Shown here: piece after piece, positions 11,270 to 23,801 of the stretch
Layout of the letters: each line of letters starts with the position of its first letter
How positions within the stretch are numbered: the stretch's first letter is position 1
Assembly: GCA_010093685.1 (NCBI GenBank)
Contig: MU006239.1
Location: 294,031 to 358,030 of the forward strand
DNA: 64,000 nucleotides
Origin: Ophiobolus disseminans
Taxonomy: Eukaryota; Ascomycota; Dothideomycetes; Pleosporales; Phaeosphaeriaceae
Direction: 5' to 3'
Program-made: the position numbers and the translations under genes
Notes under the pieces: model-generated
The model's database searches: none
Told to the model about the DNA's origin: nothing
What the model saw: only the letters and a program-made list of their open reading frames with translations

Positions 11270-12695
11270 GGAAGCGTACGAAGTAACTCGAGCGGGTCTT
11301 AACTGGGGCTGTCGGTTTACTGGGCAAGTCGAAGGTGGTGGAGCCACTTGAGGAGCCAGCCGTGGACACCGCTGCGCCGCCCTGATTCGGAGGTAGATCG
11401 TGTCGACGGCCTGCTCCTCGCTAACACTACCGGAAAACTTAGAGTGGATGTTGCTGGGTACTTCGACCAACAGCTTCTGTTCTAAACATGATTTTAGCGT
11501 TCAGTTCTCTGCATTGCGCTTTTGTTTCCGTGGCTTACCATTCGCAATCTCCGTAGCCGACAACAGAGTAAGAACAAGCAGTCCCAGTGCAACGACTTGC
11601 CCAAACCCAAACTTCTGAAGTCCATCTATCGGCTTAGCCTTCTTCAGAATCGAAGATACAAGATCTGCTGTGCCCAAGCTCAAACCCCCCGCTATAAGCG
11701 CGAATATTGTGAGTTCGGACTCGTGGTAAAATTCGACGTAGTACCAGATCGTTATGCGTTGGTTCGGCGCCCAATCTTTCGGGGGTTAGAGCCACGCCCG
11801 ATATTTGGCGTATGCATCCACGATTATGCCTTCGCGTTCTTCTTGGGGTGAGATGAGTGTTGCGGAAACATGCGACCATGCATTTAACCGCAACTACTGC
11901 TAAAAAATCAACCTGGGGAGGACAATACAACTCCCCAACAGCCACAGTGTAGAGGAGTATAATGCACCCGACAAGGACGCCTAAAACCATATAGTTGAAC
12001 GTTATTACCCGGTCGAACCGCCTGACCTCGAACACACATTGCAATACGTTTCCAAGGCTGAGGGTATCGTTAGTAGCGACCATTTTGAGACCGCTAGACG
12101 CTGCGGTCATTGCACATGCGAAACCGAAAAGAATGGCAAAGGCGACGGTAAAGAGCACATGCCATGTGCGGGCGGTTTTGTGTTTGAACATGTAGTCTCT
12201 CAGAACGTGCAAAGCCAGTAGGTGCCAGAAACCGCCAAAGTAAGCAAGCTTGGTGACAATGTTGAGTTCAAGTAAAGATTTCTTGCACCAACTTGCTACG
12301 CCCGCAACAAGTATTGCAAAGCCAGTAACAAGTTGCTTGTCCCCAAGGACTTTCACGTACCCATTGATGGTTCGGCTTCTTCTCTTTTGGTCCTCAGATG
12401 GTTTGAATGAAATGTCGTTGTGATCAGATTCAAGTCGTCTTCGAATTAAAGCTAGTACCATGTAGTCTGCCGGTCTCATATGCTCGGAGGGCATGGACCC
12501 CTTTGCATAACTCCATATAACTGCTGCGCATAGTAACAATGCGCTTGTGTAGAATGCGATGATTACCTGGCCGATTGAATAAGCGATGATCACGCTCTCA
12601 TGGCTCCTACTTACACCGAACCCTGCAACGTCCGGATCCACGTTGATTTCTGAGGTAGAACTACTACAGTCGAGAGAGCTGCCACAATTGCCCAT
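11270..12695 (-). pseudogene. Fungal multi-pass membrane protein, disrupted
   Basis: ATG at 12695. The N-terminal part (residues 1 to about 260) is open and has five or six hydrophobic segments. It has family-like landmarks, DPDVAGFGV near the start and KVLGDKQLVTGFAILVAG in the middle, seen in uncharacterised fungal integral membrane proteins. The downstream homologous segment continues in another frame (VDAYAKYRAWL, then PPKDWAPNQRITIWYYVEF). It has an in-frame TAA at 11786-11788 where a CAA Gln would fit. An intron with GTAAGC..TTTAG borders may follow at about 11462-11523, leading to a hydrophilic tail. No clean splice fixes the first frame change, so I call it a pseudogene. If expressed, a 353-aa truncated form is possible. 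Function is unknown. Confidence 0.55.
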
Positions 12696-13099
12696 AGTGG
12701 GCTGCTATGTGCTGCTGTCTTTTGTGATAGATGACTCGGACCCCACGAAGTGCAACGTTTTCGCGAAAATCCTGGCGGCTATATACCGCATGCCAAGGGT
12801 TGAGGAAGGAGATGCGCGTGTCTGAATATGTCCTGCAGGGCGTACATGGGTCTCGGAAGCAAAGATCATGATGAATCGTTTTCCGGCCTGGAGGTGGTGA
12901 AGGGGTGTTGGAAGCGGATTTCATGGCGAAGCATTTTACGGCGCGAACTTCATCATAAACTCCGCTGCGGGTATAGTTACGGACCTAAACAAGCATTTCA
13001 CCTCGAGTCGAGCGTGCGTCAACTACTCTTTTAGAGACTGTGATCTTGCCACCATCGCCAATGGTACAATGCCGCTCGTGTCCACCGTTCGCACAGCGT

Positions 13100-14040
13100 A
13101 CTTCCAGCTGGCTACGAGAATCATATTGAGAGAGTTGAAGAGATCGAAGCTATTAATGAGGTCAAGGCTATTGAGAGCGTTGAGGGCATCAAGATGAGTT
13201 CAAAAGAGTTGAGCACACTGAGACTATTAAAGACATCGAGGACGTCGAGAACCTCGAGGGCATTAGCAGCGGGTGGCGGCAGTTGAGACAACTATGGATA
13301 GAGTGGTCAACGCGGTCAGAAAATTGATGAAATTAGGGACATTGAGACTGTGAGGATAAGAAAGTTTGGGGGTTGAGGAGTTGAGAAGCTTCAAGGGTGT
13401 GAGGAGGTTGAAAGAGGGTTTTTTTAGCGGATGAAGAAGCTGTGAGCTTTGAGAACATTGAGAGCTCCGCAAAAGCTCAGAGCCTGACACCAGGGCAGCA
13501 ATGCGGGCTGGTCGTGGTTGGTGACGAGAGCCTCGCCGACGGGTGAGGGAAGCGTATCACGACGAAGCAATGTGCGACTTGATTGTATTCGTAAGCTCCC
13601 TCTTGCTGTGGATACGGCGCGACTCCCCTCGCTGAATTGTGCGTTGCCGCGCATATTGCCCGTCAACATGACGTGCTAGCCGTTGGCTAGGGGGACCATT
13701 CTATGGGGATTGATCGGGTTGAGGATGTTGTAAACGATAGTAAGGAGGATGTTAAGAATGTCAAGGACATTGATGTGGTTGTGGCAGTTGGAGCTGTTGA
13801 GAAGGTTGAAAAGGTCAAACACATTAAGGGCATTGCCGCGTTGAAGCCTTCGGGGTGATCAAGGTGAGTGAAGACTTGGAGGAAACAGAGGGTATCATGG
13901 AGATTGAGGTGGAGATGTGGAGGACTTCAAGGCCGTAAAGAACGTTAAGAGCGTTCACGGCACTAGAGGGGTTGACGGACTTAGGGACATCCTAGTGCTT
14001 TCGGCGGTTTCGAAAGTATCGAAGGTCGAGAAGGTCATAG
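13100..14040 (+). repeat. Degenerate 9-bp-period repeat, part 1
   Basis: The DNA is a long run of imperfect 9-mers close to RTTGAGGNN (examples: GTTGAAGAG, ATCGAAGCT, GTCAAGGCT, ATTGAGAGC). One plus frame therefore reads as (V/I)-(E/K)-x triplets and the minus strand as Leu/Asn-rich triplets. Stops and single-base shifts break all frames. It resumes at 14906 after an inserted TIR element. Confidence 0.65.
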
Positions 14041-14905
14041 TTGTCAACAATCAATCCGAGCCAATCCGTAGCCTCTGGCTTGGCTTGGCTTGGTCAATGT
14101 AAGGCTTAGGATTGATTGGCTTGCTTGAGGGGAGGATCTAGAGCGGATTGATTGGGGATTGATTGAGGGATTGAGGATTGGTAGATTAGGTTGCCCAAAA
14201 GGACATATGTTTGCTGTATCTACTGTGGCGGCTTGTCCCAATTGTCCACTCTATATCTGCTCGCCATCTCCTTGTCTGTGTACGCTGCGGCTGCCTCCTC
14301 TGATATTGTGAAGCCTCGCCCACGATTGTATAAGTTAAAGGGCCGCAAGCAGCTGCACTCCAATCTTGCGGCGACGAGGCTTAAGGAGATCACCAAGCTA
14401 TCTTCGACGATGGCTTGGCTAGCGGTGTTGCCTTTGGATCGTGATCGCTTGGAGGTACTTGGTGCTTGGAGGGCGACGGCAGCGGCGCGCTTTGAGGCTC
14501 GCGCAGGGGCCTTACGGACCAAGGGCGGCATGATGGGCAGAAAAATAACAAATTTGCTGCTGCATAGACAATTGCGTGGGCTGAGATAGCTTCAAAATGT
14601 CAAAATAGAGCGTTTAGTTTAATGCCAAAACACAAATCGGATAGATGCAGCGGCTGCTTCGGTGCTGACTAAGCTAGCTATAACATCATAAATGTCTCGC
14701 AAAACGGCCGCCCCAGCAAACTCAATATCCTTATTGAACTAAGCAGTCAATCTATTAATTTGTCAATCCGTCAACCAATTCCAACTAATCTTTGCCCTAC
14801 GGATCGGATTGACACCAAAATTGCTAGTAGACGGATTGGCTTGATTGAAGTACCAAGTCTCAATCAAGTCCAATCAATCCGTCAATCTGGATTGATTGTT
14901 GACAA
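14041..14905. mobile_element. 865-bp TIR element with GGATTGATTG subterminal repeats
   Basis: Both ends share TTGTCAACAATCAATCC as a 17-bp inverted repeat. Inside each end are several direct and inverted copies of GGATTGATTG / CAATCAATCC, a layout typical of non-autonomous hAT-like or Harbinger-like elements. It interrupts the 9-bp repeat field. A target duplication is not clear; only AGT may flank both ends. A 103-codon minus-strand frame (14220-14531) has no recognised domain. Confidence 0.6.
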
Positions 14906-16250
14906 GTGTGGAGAAAGTTGGCGAGGCTAAGAAGATTAAACAATCTGTGTGAATTGAGATGACTAAAAAGTTCAAGACTTGAAAGAAGTAGAAGAGATTA
15001 AGAAGAATGAGAGGCTTAAGACCGCCGATGAGACTGAGATGGTTGAGGACATTGAAGCGGCTGGAGTAGTTGAAGCGATTGAGGCAGTTAAGGATGTTGG
15101 CGCAGTTGAGGATGCGAAGGAGGTTTAGGAATGGAGGCGGTTGAGAACATCGAGGACTTTGAAGCGAACGGTAAGAACGTTAAGGGCATCGAAGTGGTCA
15201 GTACGTTGAGGACATTTATAACATTGAAGTGGTCGCGACAGTTGAGAAGGTTGCGGCTATCGCGGCGGTTGAGAAGGACGATGAGCATGGGAAATTGATA
15301 AACTTGAGCGAACTAAGGAATCTAAGGGCTTAATGGAGGGTGAGGAGGTTTAGGAGATTTAAAGAGTTAAGAGCGCCGATGAGGTCTATAGGGTTGAACC
15401 CGGGAAGCGCCTGAAGCGTATGATGTCGCCTAGAGTGCTAAGGACTTTAAAGTGGCTGATACAGTCAACGCAATTGAGAACTTTAAAGATATTAGGGTGG
15501 ATGAAGAGCTTAAGAAGAGCAAGGAGGTTGACGAGTTGAAAATCTTAAAAGGGCTAAGGACGTTAAGTACGTTTAAAGCGAATCAAGCGAGGCATTTAAG
15601 AACGTTAAAGCAGTTGGAGACCTTAGCGGGGTTAAGAAAGCCAAAGACTTTTAGGACTGGAGGCGGATGATGCTGTTGAGGAGATTGAAGACGTTGCGAC
15701 ATCGTGGACGTTGGGGTTATATTGAGGGCATTGAGGTCTTCAGGAACATTGACGCGGTCAAGGAACTTGTGAAGGCTGAGGAAGGCAAATAGGGTAACGA
15801 TAGTTTGCAAGTCAAGGACAATGAAGCGGTTGAGGTAGTTGCGGCAGTTGAAGATATTAAATTAGTTGAGGCTGTTAAAGCAGGGGTTTCAAAGCCAGTT
15901 AAGGGAGCTAGGAAGGTTGCGGCAGTTGTGAAAGTTCAACACGTTGATTATGTTGATTGCGTGAAGAAGTTTGGCGAGCTTTGAGGGTTTTGAGAGCGTT
16001 AAGAAGTTTGAGGTTAGGTCATTAAGATAGTTGAGAAGGTTGCGGCGGTTGAAGAAATTAGGGAAGTTGACTGCGCGAAAAAGCTCGTAGGGCTTGGAGG
16101 GCTGAGGCGGTTGAGCTGTATAAGAATATTCCCAGGACCTAAGTTTGAGAAGATTGATTGAGTTGAGGAATTTTTGAGGTGGTGGAGCAGGTTAAGGAGA
16201 CTAAGGGGTTGGAAGGTAGGGAAGATTGAGCAAGTTGTGACGCTTGAAAA
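14906..16250 (+). repeat. Degenerate 9-bp-period repeat, part 2
   Basis: This continues the same 9-mer field (for example ATTGAGGGC, ATTGAGGTC, GTCAAGGAC, GTTGAGGCT, GTTAAAGCA around 15721-15870). It covers about 1.3 kb here and about 2.3 kb in both parts. The longest plus frame (15452-15670) reads as charged, Leu/Val-rich triplets. No start, domain or codon structure supports a real protein. Confidence 0.65.
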
Positions 16251-18077
16251 TGATGCTTTGCACGGCCTTTGAGTAGATTTATCCATCGGTGCACTGAACC
16301 GCGCGATCAAACTCAATTGGCGGCCCCAGAGACTTCCGCTGTTAACGCCGATCTAGGTTAATAGCTTGTTGCTCTTCTAGCTTATTAAGATTGAAATAAG
16401 GCTGTCTTAAAACACATTCTCGATCTGCTGCTGCTGTGTGAGGCGTTAAGAACAGCTACTTAAGATATAAGATACTGGTGATGTTCATCGTTCTCTCAGC
16501 TCTACCTCTCGCACTACTTGCGTTATAATGTAGCGCGACAACAGTGCGAGAGATATCACTAGGTAGACGGCGATTCTCCATCTCAATAACTAAACTACTC
16601 CGTTACCTCGTCATATCCTCCGACGTGTGCAGCACGACTTCGTTTGCAATCGCCGCAAAAGTCGAAACCGGTATACCGTTGAAATTGAGATACTGCCCCC
16701 CGAAGAGCACCTGATCAGTGAGCTAAGAATCTCCTAATGAGCGGGTGCTCTCGCGACAACGCGCAGCTAATAGATACAGCTTCTTGTGGCTACTCACCGC
16801 GCTCAAGGTTTCATTGGGGAGACTTTTCTATGATGGTAGTGAACACTCCTAAGGTCAAGCTACTGTACTCTTGAAGGCACTTACCGCCACCCGAAGACCA
16901 GTGAGCTGGTGCTCTCGCAACGATGCGGCTGAGAGATTCGGCTTCTTGTAGCTACTCGCCGCATTCAGCGTAGCGCTGAGGAAAGCCCTGCTTCTGCGTG
17001 ATGAGCACTCGAGTCAGTGTGCTCATGAATGATACTCGCCCGTGCTCAGTCGGCGTTGCCGCAGCCGTCTTCATGCTCATGTCGGCACTGACTAGAAAAC
17101 AAGATACCCGACGCGGCTTGCTACGAGTCTATAGTGAACGATGATCCGTGGGCTCATTTTGTAGATCATCGCGAGTTGAGAGAAGACACCGCCGTGCTAG
17201 CTGGGAATAACTTCCTTCCACCTTACACCACGACACAGTATAAAAGGATATGCACTAGAAAGCACACATCATAATTCTTGACATAGTGTCGCAGGTACTT
17301 TTTATCTGTCTTATCGAATGGGGAAGGCTACCCTCTATAGGTAAGTTTTGAACTAGAAGTCTGAGGCGACGTCTCGCACAGACATGCAGGTCATGAAGAT
17401 ATTGCAGGATATACACCACGCATTCATCTCGGAACAGTCCCCCATCACAGTGGAGCTCACAATCCTCCAATTGCTGCGCTATCTCGGATTATTAGCCAAT
17501 ATCCTCGTTTAACCCTCCCCTCTCAAACCCAAGTACCCCCCCTTCCCTCTCTGAAACCCAATTAGACCCCCTCGCTAAATCCCCAACGTACCTTATTCCC
17601 ACCCTACTCTATTTCGTCACAACACACGAATTCTTCCACGCACAATCTCTCCAACCATACATACCTTCCCACCCCTCGAGCGTGTATACGGAGAGATGCA
17701 GCGAGATAAATAGTTAGGTAGAGAGTGATGCTAAGAATAGGAAGGGAAGAGTAAGGACAGGAAGAGACACATATACAATACACAATGTCGGGTGTTACTA
17801 GGGTTTGATATACATATTAGGGGGAATGTGGAATGTGGAATGTAGAGGGAAAGAAAGGGGTTGGTAGCATGGCTTGTGGTGGTGGTGATAGAGATTTAAG
17901 GGGGGGGAGGGGAAAAAAGTGGTTGGCTGGCTGGTTGGGTGACGGGAAATATATCATGGGTGTTGGGTATGTCATTCTTTTAAATATCTCACTTTTATTC
18001 GTCTACAGCACATCCATCATCATTGTCTCCATCTCCACCACATCTCTACCATCCAAACCAAACCCCCATCCCCTCCC
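16251..18077. other. Intergenic with a diverged tandem duplication
   Basis: At about 16716-16880 and 16900-17015 two related blocks share strings such as GTGCTCTCGC, GCTTCTTGT and GCTACTC, consistent with an old direct duplication. Short G-rich runs occur at 17830-17960, including a repeated GGAATGT. No gene is supported. Confidence 0.4.
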
Positions 18078-19228
18078 CTATCCATCTGCCAACATCGGAT
18101 CCACCGCCCCAACCCCAACCCCACCCTTCCGATAAACCCAATACTCAACCCCACCCCCCCTCCAACTAACATCCCCCTCCCTGCCCTCACACCTCTCCTC
18201 CCACACACCCACATCCTCAAGGACTTGCTTCCTCGTACTCGCCCTACCCCTAACAATTCTCTGCAAGCTAACAAACACGGCGCCGGGTTTGATTTGCGCG
18301 AGCACGGCGGAAACTTGGCGATTCAACAGCTCGGGTGGGAATTTGAAGTTATTGCAGATGACAAGGTTTGCGATGCGGAGGGCGGTGAGGGTGGGTATGT
18401 CGGTGAAAGCGTCTGCGTGGCGTAACTCGATGCGTCCTTGCAAGTCGCCGAATTCTCCGGAAAAGGTAGAGGCCCATTCAATTCCTTGCTGGGAAAAGCT
18501 CTCCGCAACGGTGTGCCGGTCTTTAACGACTTCGCAGCCAAGCGCGTGGCACCCAGTTTCGAGAACGGCTTGGAGGACCACGTTGCCCACACCGGACCCG
18601 AGGTCTACGACGGTGGAGGCGCGCGAGATGCTGAACTCGGTCAAGAGGCGCGAGACGAAGGAGAAGTTTAGTTCGCCGTAGACGTGCAGGGGGTCGGGGG
18701 CGGAGACGATGCGGCGCGTGTGGGGGTGCACGACTTCGGCGAAGAGCAAGCGGGTGATGAGGGTTGCGAGGGCTTGGCGCTCAAGGCCGGATTCTGGGGA
18801 TATGCTCGAGTCGCGCTGGTGGCGGAGGAGGACTTCGCGGGGGGTAGACTGGGGTGGATCGGAGGGAGGGGTGTTTAGTTGGAGTTGGGAGGCTGCGTAT
18901 TGAAGCAGGGGGCTAGAGATGTCAGCTCAGAATACATGGCTTGAGCAGTATCGTACTCAGCAGCTAGTGGTGCTGTTTTGTTGTACTTCCAGGGAAGTTT
19001 CTTGGTCATGGTCAGCGACTTGTGGACGCTCCTCTCGTGCCTTGAGATGTTCGCCTTGGATACGTCCCGCGGAGGGTCGCAACGCTGGCAAAGAACGCGT
19101 TCGCCGGTCGGTTCGGGCCGACCCAGCGGCGGCGCATCGTGGGTGGTGCGTATATGCCGGGCGATGTTGTCAGAGGCTGACAGGTATTCGCAATACGGGC
19201 ATTGCCGGGGCCTGCGCATCTTTTGCAT
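18078..19228 (-). CDS. Zinc-finger DOT1-like histone methyltransferase
   Basis: Proposed CDS is complement(18078..18912, 18957..19228), 368 aa. The 44-nt intron (GTACGA..CTCTAG, with GCTGAC as branch point) joins two frames in phase. Residues 10-30 and 47-69 are C2H2-like fingers (CxxC..HxxxxH). The C-terminal half is a DOT1 fold: HVYGELN, then motif I VVDLGSGVGNVVLQA (192-206), GCEVV, and the NNF active-site-like segment followed by PGAVFVSLQ. DOT1 enzymes methylate H3K79 using AdoMet in the nucleus. It is shorter than typical fungal Dot1 and the fingers are unusual, so it may be a paralogue. The start at 19228 is the first in-frame ATG after a stop; an extra 5' exon is possible. Confidence 0.62.
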
Positions 19229-22200
19229 AGAGTCGCGACGGGATGACGATATGCGACGGATCGAGGCTGACGACGGGGGATGAGTGGCCACAGGCTCCGG
19301 GACGGGAGGATGAGGGGCTAATTCGTGATGGTGAGGTGGTATAGCAGCCTAACTCATAGTGCGAACCGGTGGCCGGGCCTGGACTGATGTGGCCAAGCGC
19401 CATCTACGCAAGGCCCGATAGACGCGTGCCATGTTGCACCAGACTAGTCTCACGATGCACCGCCGCCCGCAGGATGAGTGCATTGAGCGAGGATACACCA
19501 ACAGATTGAGAAAAGCACGTGACACGGAAAGAGATGATATAAAAGCATGCCGGAGACTTGCCAATGGGGGGACTTGGGCGAAAGATAATAGCCGGGATGT
19601 GACTGCTGTTGCGCGCTTGCATCTTGGAGCGGTCGAGTTTTGCGGGGAGCATCCTGGGATATTTTCCGAGAGTTCGTAGCTTGTGGTACCGGTACCCGTG
19701 CGCGCGTCCGGAGTTAAGGTAACAAGCGACCTTGCGACCGGCAACGCAGACGCGATGCGCTTCACGGCTTCTCTCGCGACGTGGCGACGACCTCTTCCTT
19801 CGAGTCGGGCATATGCGCGGTTTCTCAGATAACTTCATCGCATCTTCGTCAAGTGCAATTCACGCCATACGGCCAGAGTAAGAATGCCCTCAGCGCTTGA
19901 TTGAACTACCCGCGACCAAGTCAGTCAACCAAGCGTGCAGCCGTCTCTCGCAGCCATGACCGCTTACGTCACCCTCGACATCTTCCTCCGCCCTACGGGT
20001 GCTGCCTCTTTCTCTCGATGCCCACGTCAACCCTCCTCCCAATACCTCGCGAGCTCGATCGGGTGAAAACAGGTCCATGAGACCGGCATACTCCAACGCC
20101 ATACCGTGAGCATATGGACGTCGTCGCAGACGGCGACCACTTTCTCGCTCGTCGTCCGCGCCTTCCCGTCTAGCCCACCGTCGCCTCCCGATGCGCACGC
20201 GCTTTGCTGGCCGCACTATCACAATCGCTCTCATACACAATCTGCCGTCGATGGCTGGAACACGCCGCCAGAGCGTCACGGGTCACGTTGCTAGCATGCG
20301 CGAACGGGGGAAGGAGCTACGCTATTAGTTACTACGTCTCCGCCGATGAAGCAAGGAATCGCAAGGCACGAAGCCGAGCAAACGAGCGAGCCCAGACCAG
20401 ATTCGGAAGAAAAAGTCTCACGTGGGAGAAGGGCATGGCGCTCGGCAAGGTTGTAGCGCCAAAGGTTTGCGGGTTAAGTGATGTCGTTCTGAAATGCTGT
20501 CTGCTTACGATGAAGAATATGGCAGAGGGCGGCTGGCAAGAATGTTCTGCATGAGCCGTGGATTTGGACGTGGGTGGAATGGCTTATTGGGGATGGACTT
20601 GGTGGGGCGCACTAATGCAACATGCTACACGCAACATATGGTACATATCTACGTGCTGCGTCGACAGTAATGCGAAGCTCAGATTTGGCAGATTGCGGCA
20701 GTCAAGATTGCTTGAATTGAGATGTGAATTGTATGCGTGCGATCGCTCATTGAAGTCGAGAAATCGGCGCCCAAGCGCCACATTCCAGTACTAGGTAAAT
20801 TATAAGAGTATAAGACTAGCCACCTGCATGATGTCATACGCGCCACCATACTCAACTTCGTCTCCGGCAGCCACTCAGTGTCTATACCCATTGCACGCTA
20901 CACTCGCAATCCCTTGCGCGCCTCTCACGACTCAGTTCACGCCGATCTATGTCACTATTCTAGCAGCGACGCCACGCCCACAAATTCTTACTGGCGGTCA
21001 AGTGCGTGGGGTAGACCTACTCGCTTGAGCAGTCCCTTGCTTAAAGTATACCGTTGAATGCAGCTACAATCCACACCCAAGGCCAGACATGCCTTTTGAG
21101 GTAGTATCGACGATGCAGACGCCTAGTTTTGGGTCGCACAAGACTTTCTTTTCGTGGGGGCTTGTATTTCAAACTCACGCAAGCCTCAGGCAACTTCAGC
21201 AACACAATCCAAATCTCAACTACGGGCCAGAGCACCTTTGGCCGAAAGTTAGTTGCCTACGTTTGGGATTGCTTGCTTATAACCTTTGCGGTTTGATTAA
21301 ATATATGCAATCCCAGAACATGGTAGGTGCCTGTTGGATTCATGACAAACACAAACCGTTGATGAAATTTCTAAGGTGTCCGCATTTGGGATGCTTCATT
21401 GCTCACTCCAAAAAGTCCCCATTGTTTCAGCTATATGCTCTGTTATTCTTATCTTCGTCTCCGCACACTAACCTTTGTTTGAGTTCATCAAATGGCAACC
21501 ACAAGCGCTACCTTAGATGTGGTCATCGGGGAATGCCAGATACAACTGGAGTCGGATAGGTCTACTTGATGCAAACGACAAGGCTATGGTCAGGTTACAA
21601 ACTGCTCGAGGGTTTTTAGATCTGTGGTGCCACTCGGAGACGTTGCAGAATATCAACATCAATTAAAACGTGATACAGCATCAATTTCGGACACCAGAGA
21701 CAGTCTGTAAGCTGGCGCTCACCAAGGTTTGAACTTCATCAAGAACACGTGGTAGTACCTTGTCAAAAGGTGGAAGGCTGAAGTCGACCATATCTTGGAC
21801 AATATATAGGGTTTGTCCTTCTTAGAAGATGTTTTGGCAGTAGTGAGAAGCCTTTCGGTTTCATTGTCAATTCCCTAGCGGTGTGCCAGAAACACCTATT
21901 CTAGAGACACATGGAAGAACCGTCTTACCTGGAGAAACGCACAAAGGGTCTTGGCGTCTTCATTGACCAACTTCGACACAAAAGCAAGTGGGATCTGCTT
22001 TAATGCTTTGCCTACCTAGGGGAGGTGTTTGGTGAAGCGCTAGAGAAACCGTACACTATGTAACATGTCCGCAATAGCAACGTTAAAATCCTCTCGTTCG
22101 AGCTCTAGAGACTTCTATATACTTTACCGATTATGGAGTCACACTGGAGATCCTGCACAAGCGCGCCATCTGCAGCTCCTAAATTGATCGTGGTACCAAT

Positions 22201-23801
22201 GCGCCCTTCATGCCTAACAACGAGCATTTCGACATTACGGACAATAACGTCCTCCTGAGATGCTACTCTAGCCTTACTTAAGTAATGGCTGATTGGCATA
22301 CGACGGGCATGATGAAGTTCGTGTTGAGAAATACTGCTTCCTCATCAACTTTCGCATTTACAAACTGACTGCAGGAGGCGAACTAGATTGCAGCACTGTC
22401 AGCAATGAACCTATTGCATGCCCATTAATACTTGTTCCAGCGTTTTTCATGGCAGTAAATCCTCTTTTGGAAGGTAGAGTCGAGGATATTAAGTTCATGC
22501 GGGCTGATACAGATCATTAGGTACCTAGTAGGCCCTACCTGCCCAGGTGGGTAAGTGTAGACACCTAGACAAGCAGCGAGTTAAACTTATATTCAATTAC
22601 GAGACAACGCAGTTGAAGTAGCTAGTAGATTGCATTCTTGTTATTAGGTTTGTGCAAATCAGCAATCTCAAAGGTATAATGCTCTTTGCGGATCACATCG
22701 TAGTACACCTTAATACTTATACCAGCGAGTGATAGCGGCTAATTTAGGCATAGGGAATTTAGCAAGAGGGTGCAAGTAAAGGCAGTAGAAAGCGAGACTC
22801 GCGCAATAGACTACAAGTACGGTCGCAGCATTTTCCTAAGAGAACAGCTGGTACGAGTCCATAAAGCTTGAGGTTGTGAACTTGGTGGCCGTATATAGGG
22901 TCCTTATCGAAATCGATACACGATTCACAACTTCGTATTATTAGAATGTCACGACAACTGTAATATGACTTTACTTTAGATCTTTGTTGAGCAAAAATCG
23001 CGGATTGATTACTTGGTGAATAGCTTCTCCAAGTTCGTGTGCTACGTCATTCGCGCCCTGGTCAGGGAGACGCACGATGGTCCCCCCGCGCTAATTAAGA
23101 CTCACCTTTTCGCACCAGCACCGCTCAATTGTCTGCTGTATTTACAGCGGCCCACCATGCCATGCCGTCACCGAGAGAAGGACATCCTTGATTGCCTTGC
23201 TTGCGCGCCTGCAATCGATACTTTCCGGGTTGGCGGGGCATCTTCAGCTTCTGCAGAAAGCCTTTTCATTTACTGAAGAGCCATGGAAACAGCCTGTTAG
23301 CCATCACTCCGAGCTTGTTGGACTTTCGAGCTTTGGCCAAATTGGTCGCCGGCCCGGACAATTCCATGCGGGTGGCTGCATTGAAGGCGCTGCGATCTCT
23401 TCAGGGATGCACCCAAATGCACCTTTAACCAATTTTCGGCGTCTGTCGGAATTTTTCGTATTTTGGGGGTCAATTCTGGAATCCTTGCAGGCTGCAGCAC
23501 CGTTGTCAAAGCAGGGATGTGGTTGTATAATGCCCAGAGGGTCTTGCAGTAAGTCCCATCGGTACAGTCGCTAGCGAAACCGGCTTCACCCTAAACACAG
23601 CTGCGACACAGTTTAATTCCGCAGTAAGCGAAAGCCTTAGCACCCCGCCTTACATATCTAGTTAGGCGTAACTGACCTAGGCACGTGATTTTCCACAGTA
23701 CAAGAAGGTCCTTCTCTGGTACAGCTTAAGCTAACAAGCCTATGGCCGGTGCGGGTCGGCCATCATCCATTCACGGTGGCGACGGCGCGTTTCTGACCAG
23801 C
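19229..23801. other. Long stretch without a supported gene
   Basis: Many short overlapping frames exist on both strands (the longest are about 130-156 codons, near 19404-19838 and 21089-21559), but none shows a domain, signal or convincing exon chain. At about 21700-22300 the minus strand contains short protein-like pieces (for example QIPLAFVSKLVNEDAKTL) that may be a decayed gene of unknown family. Confidence 0.45.

Noticed and set aside
19404..19838. Overlapping minus-strand frames of 138-144 codons
   Set aside because: Two overlapping frames in GC-rich DNA without motifs; length is expected by chance when GC is high.
21089..21559. 156-codon plus-strand frame
   Set aside because: No recognisable family, odd composition, and no splice-consistent extension.
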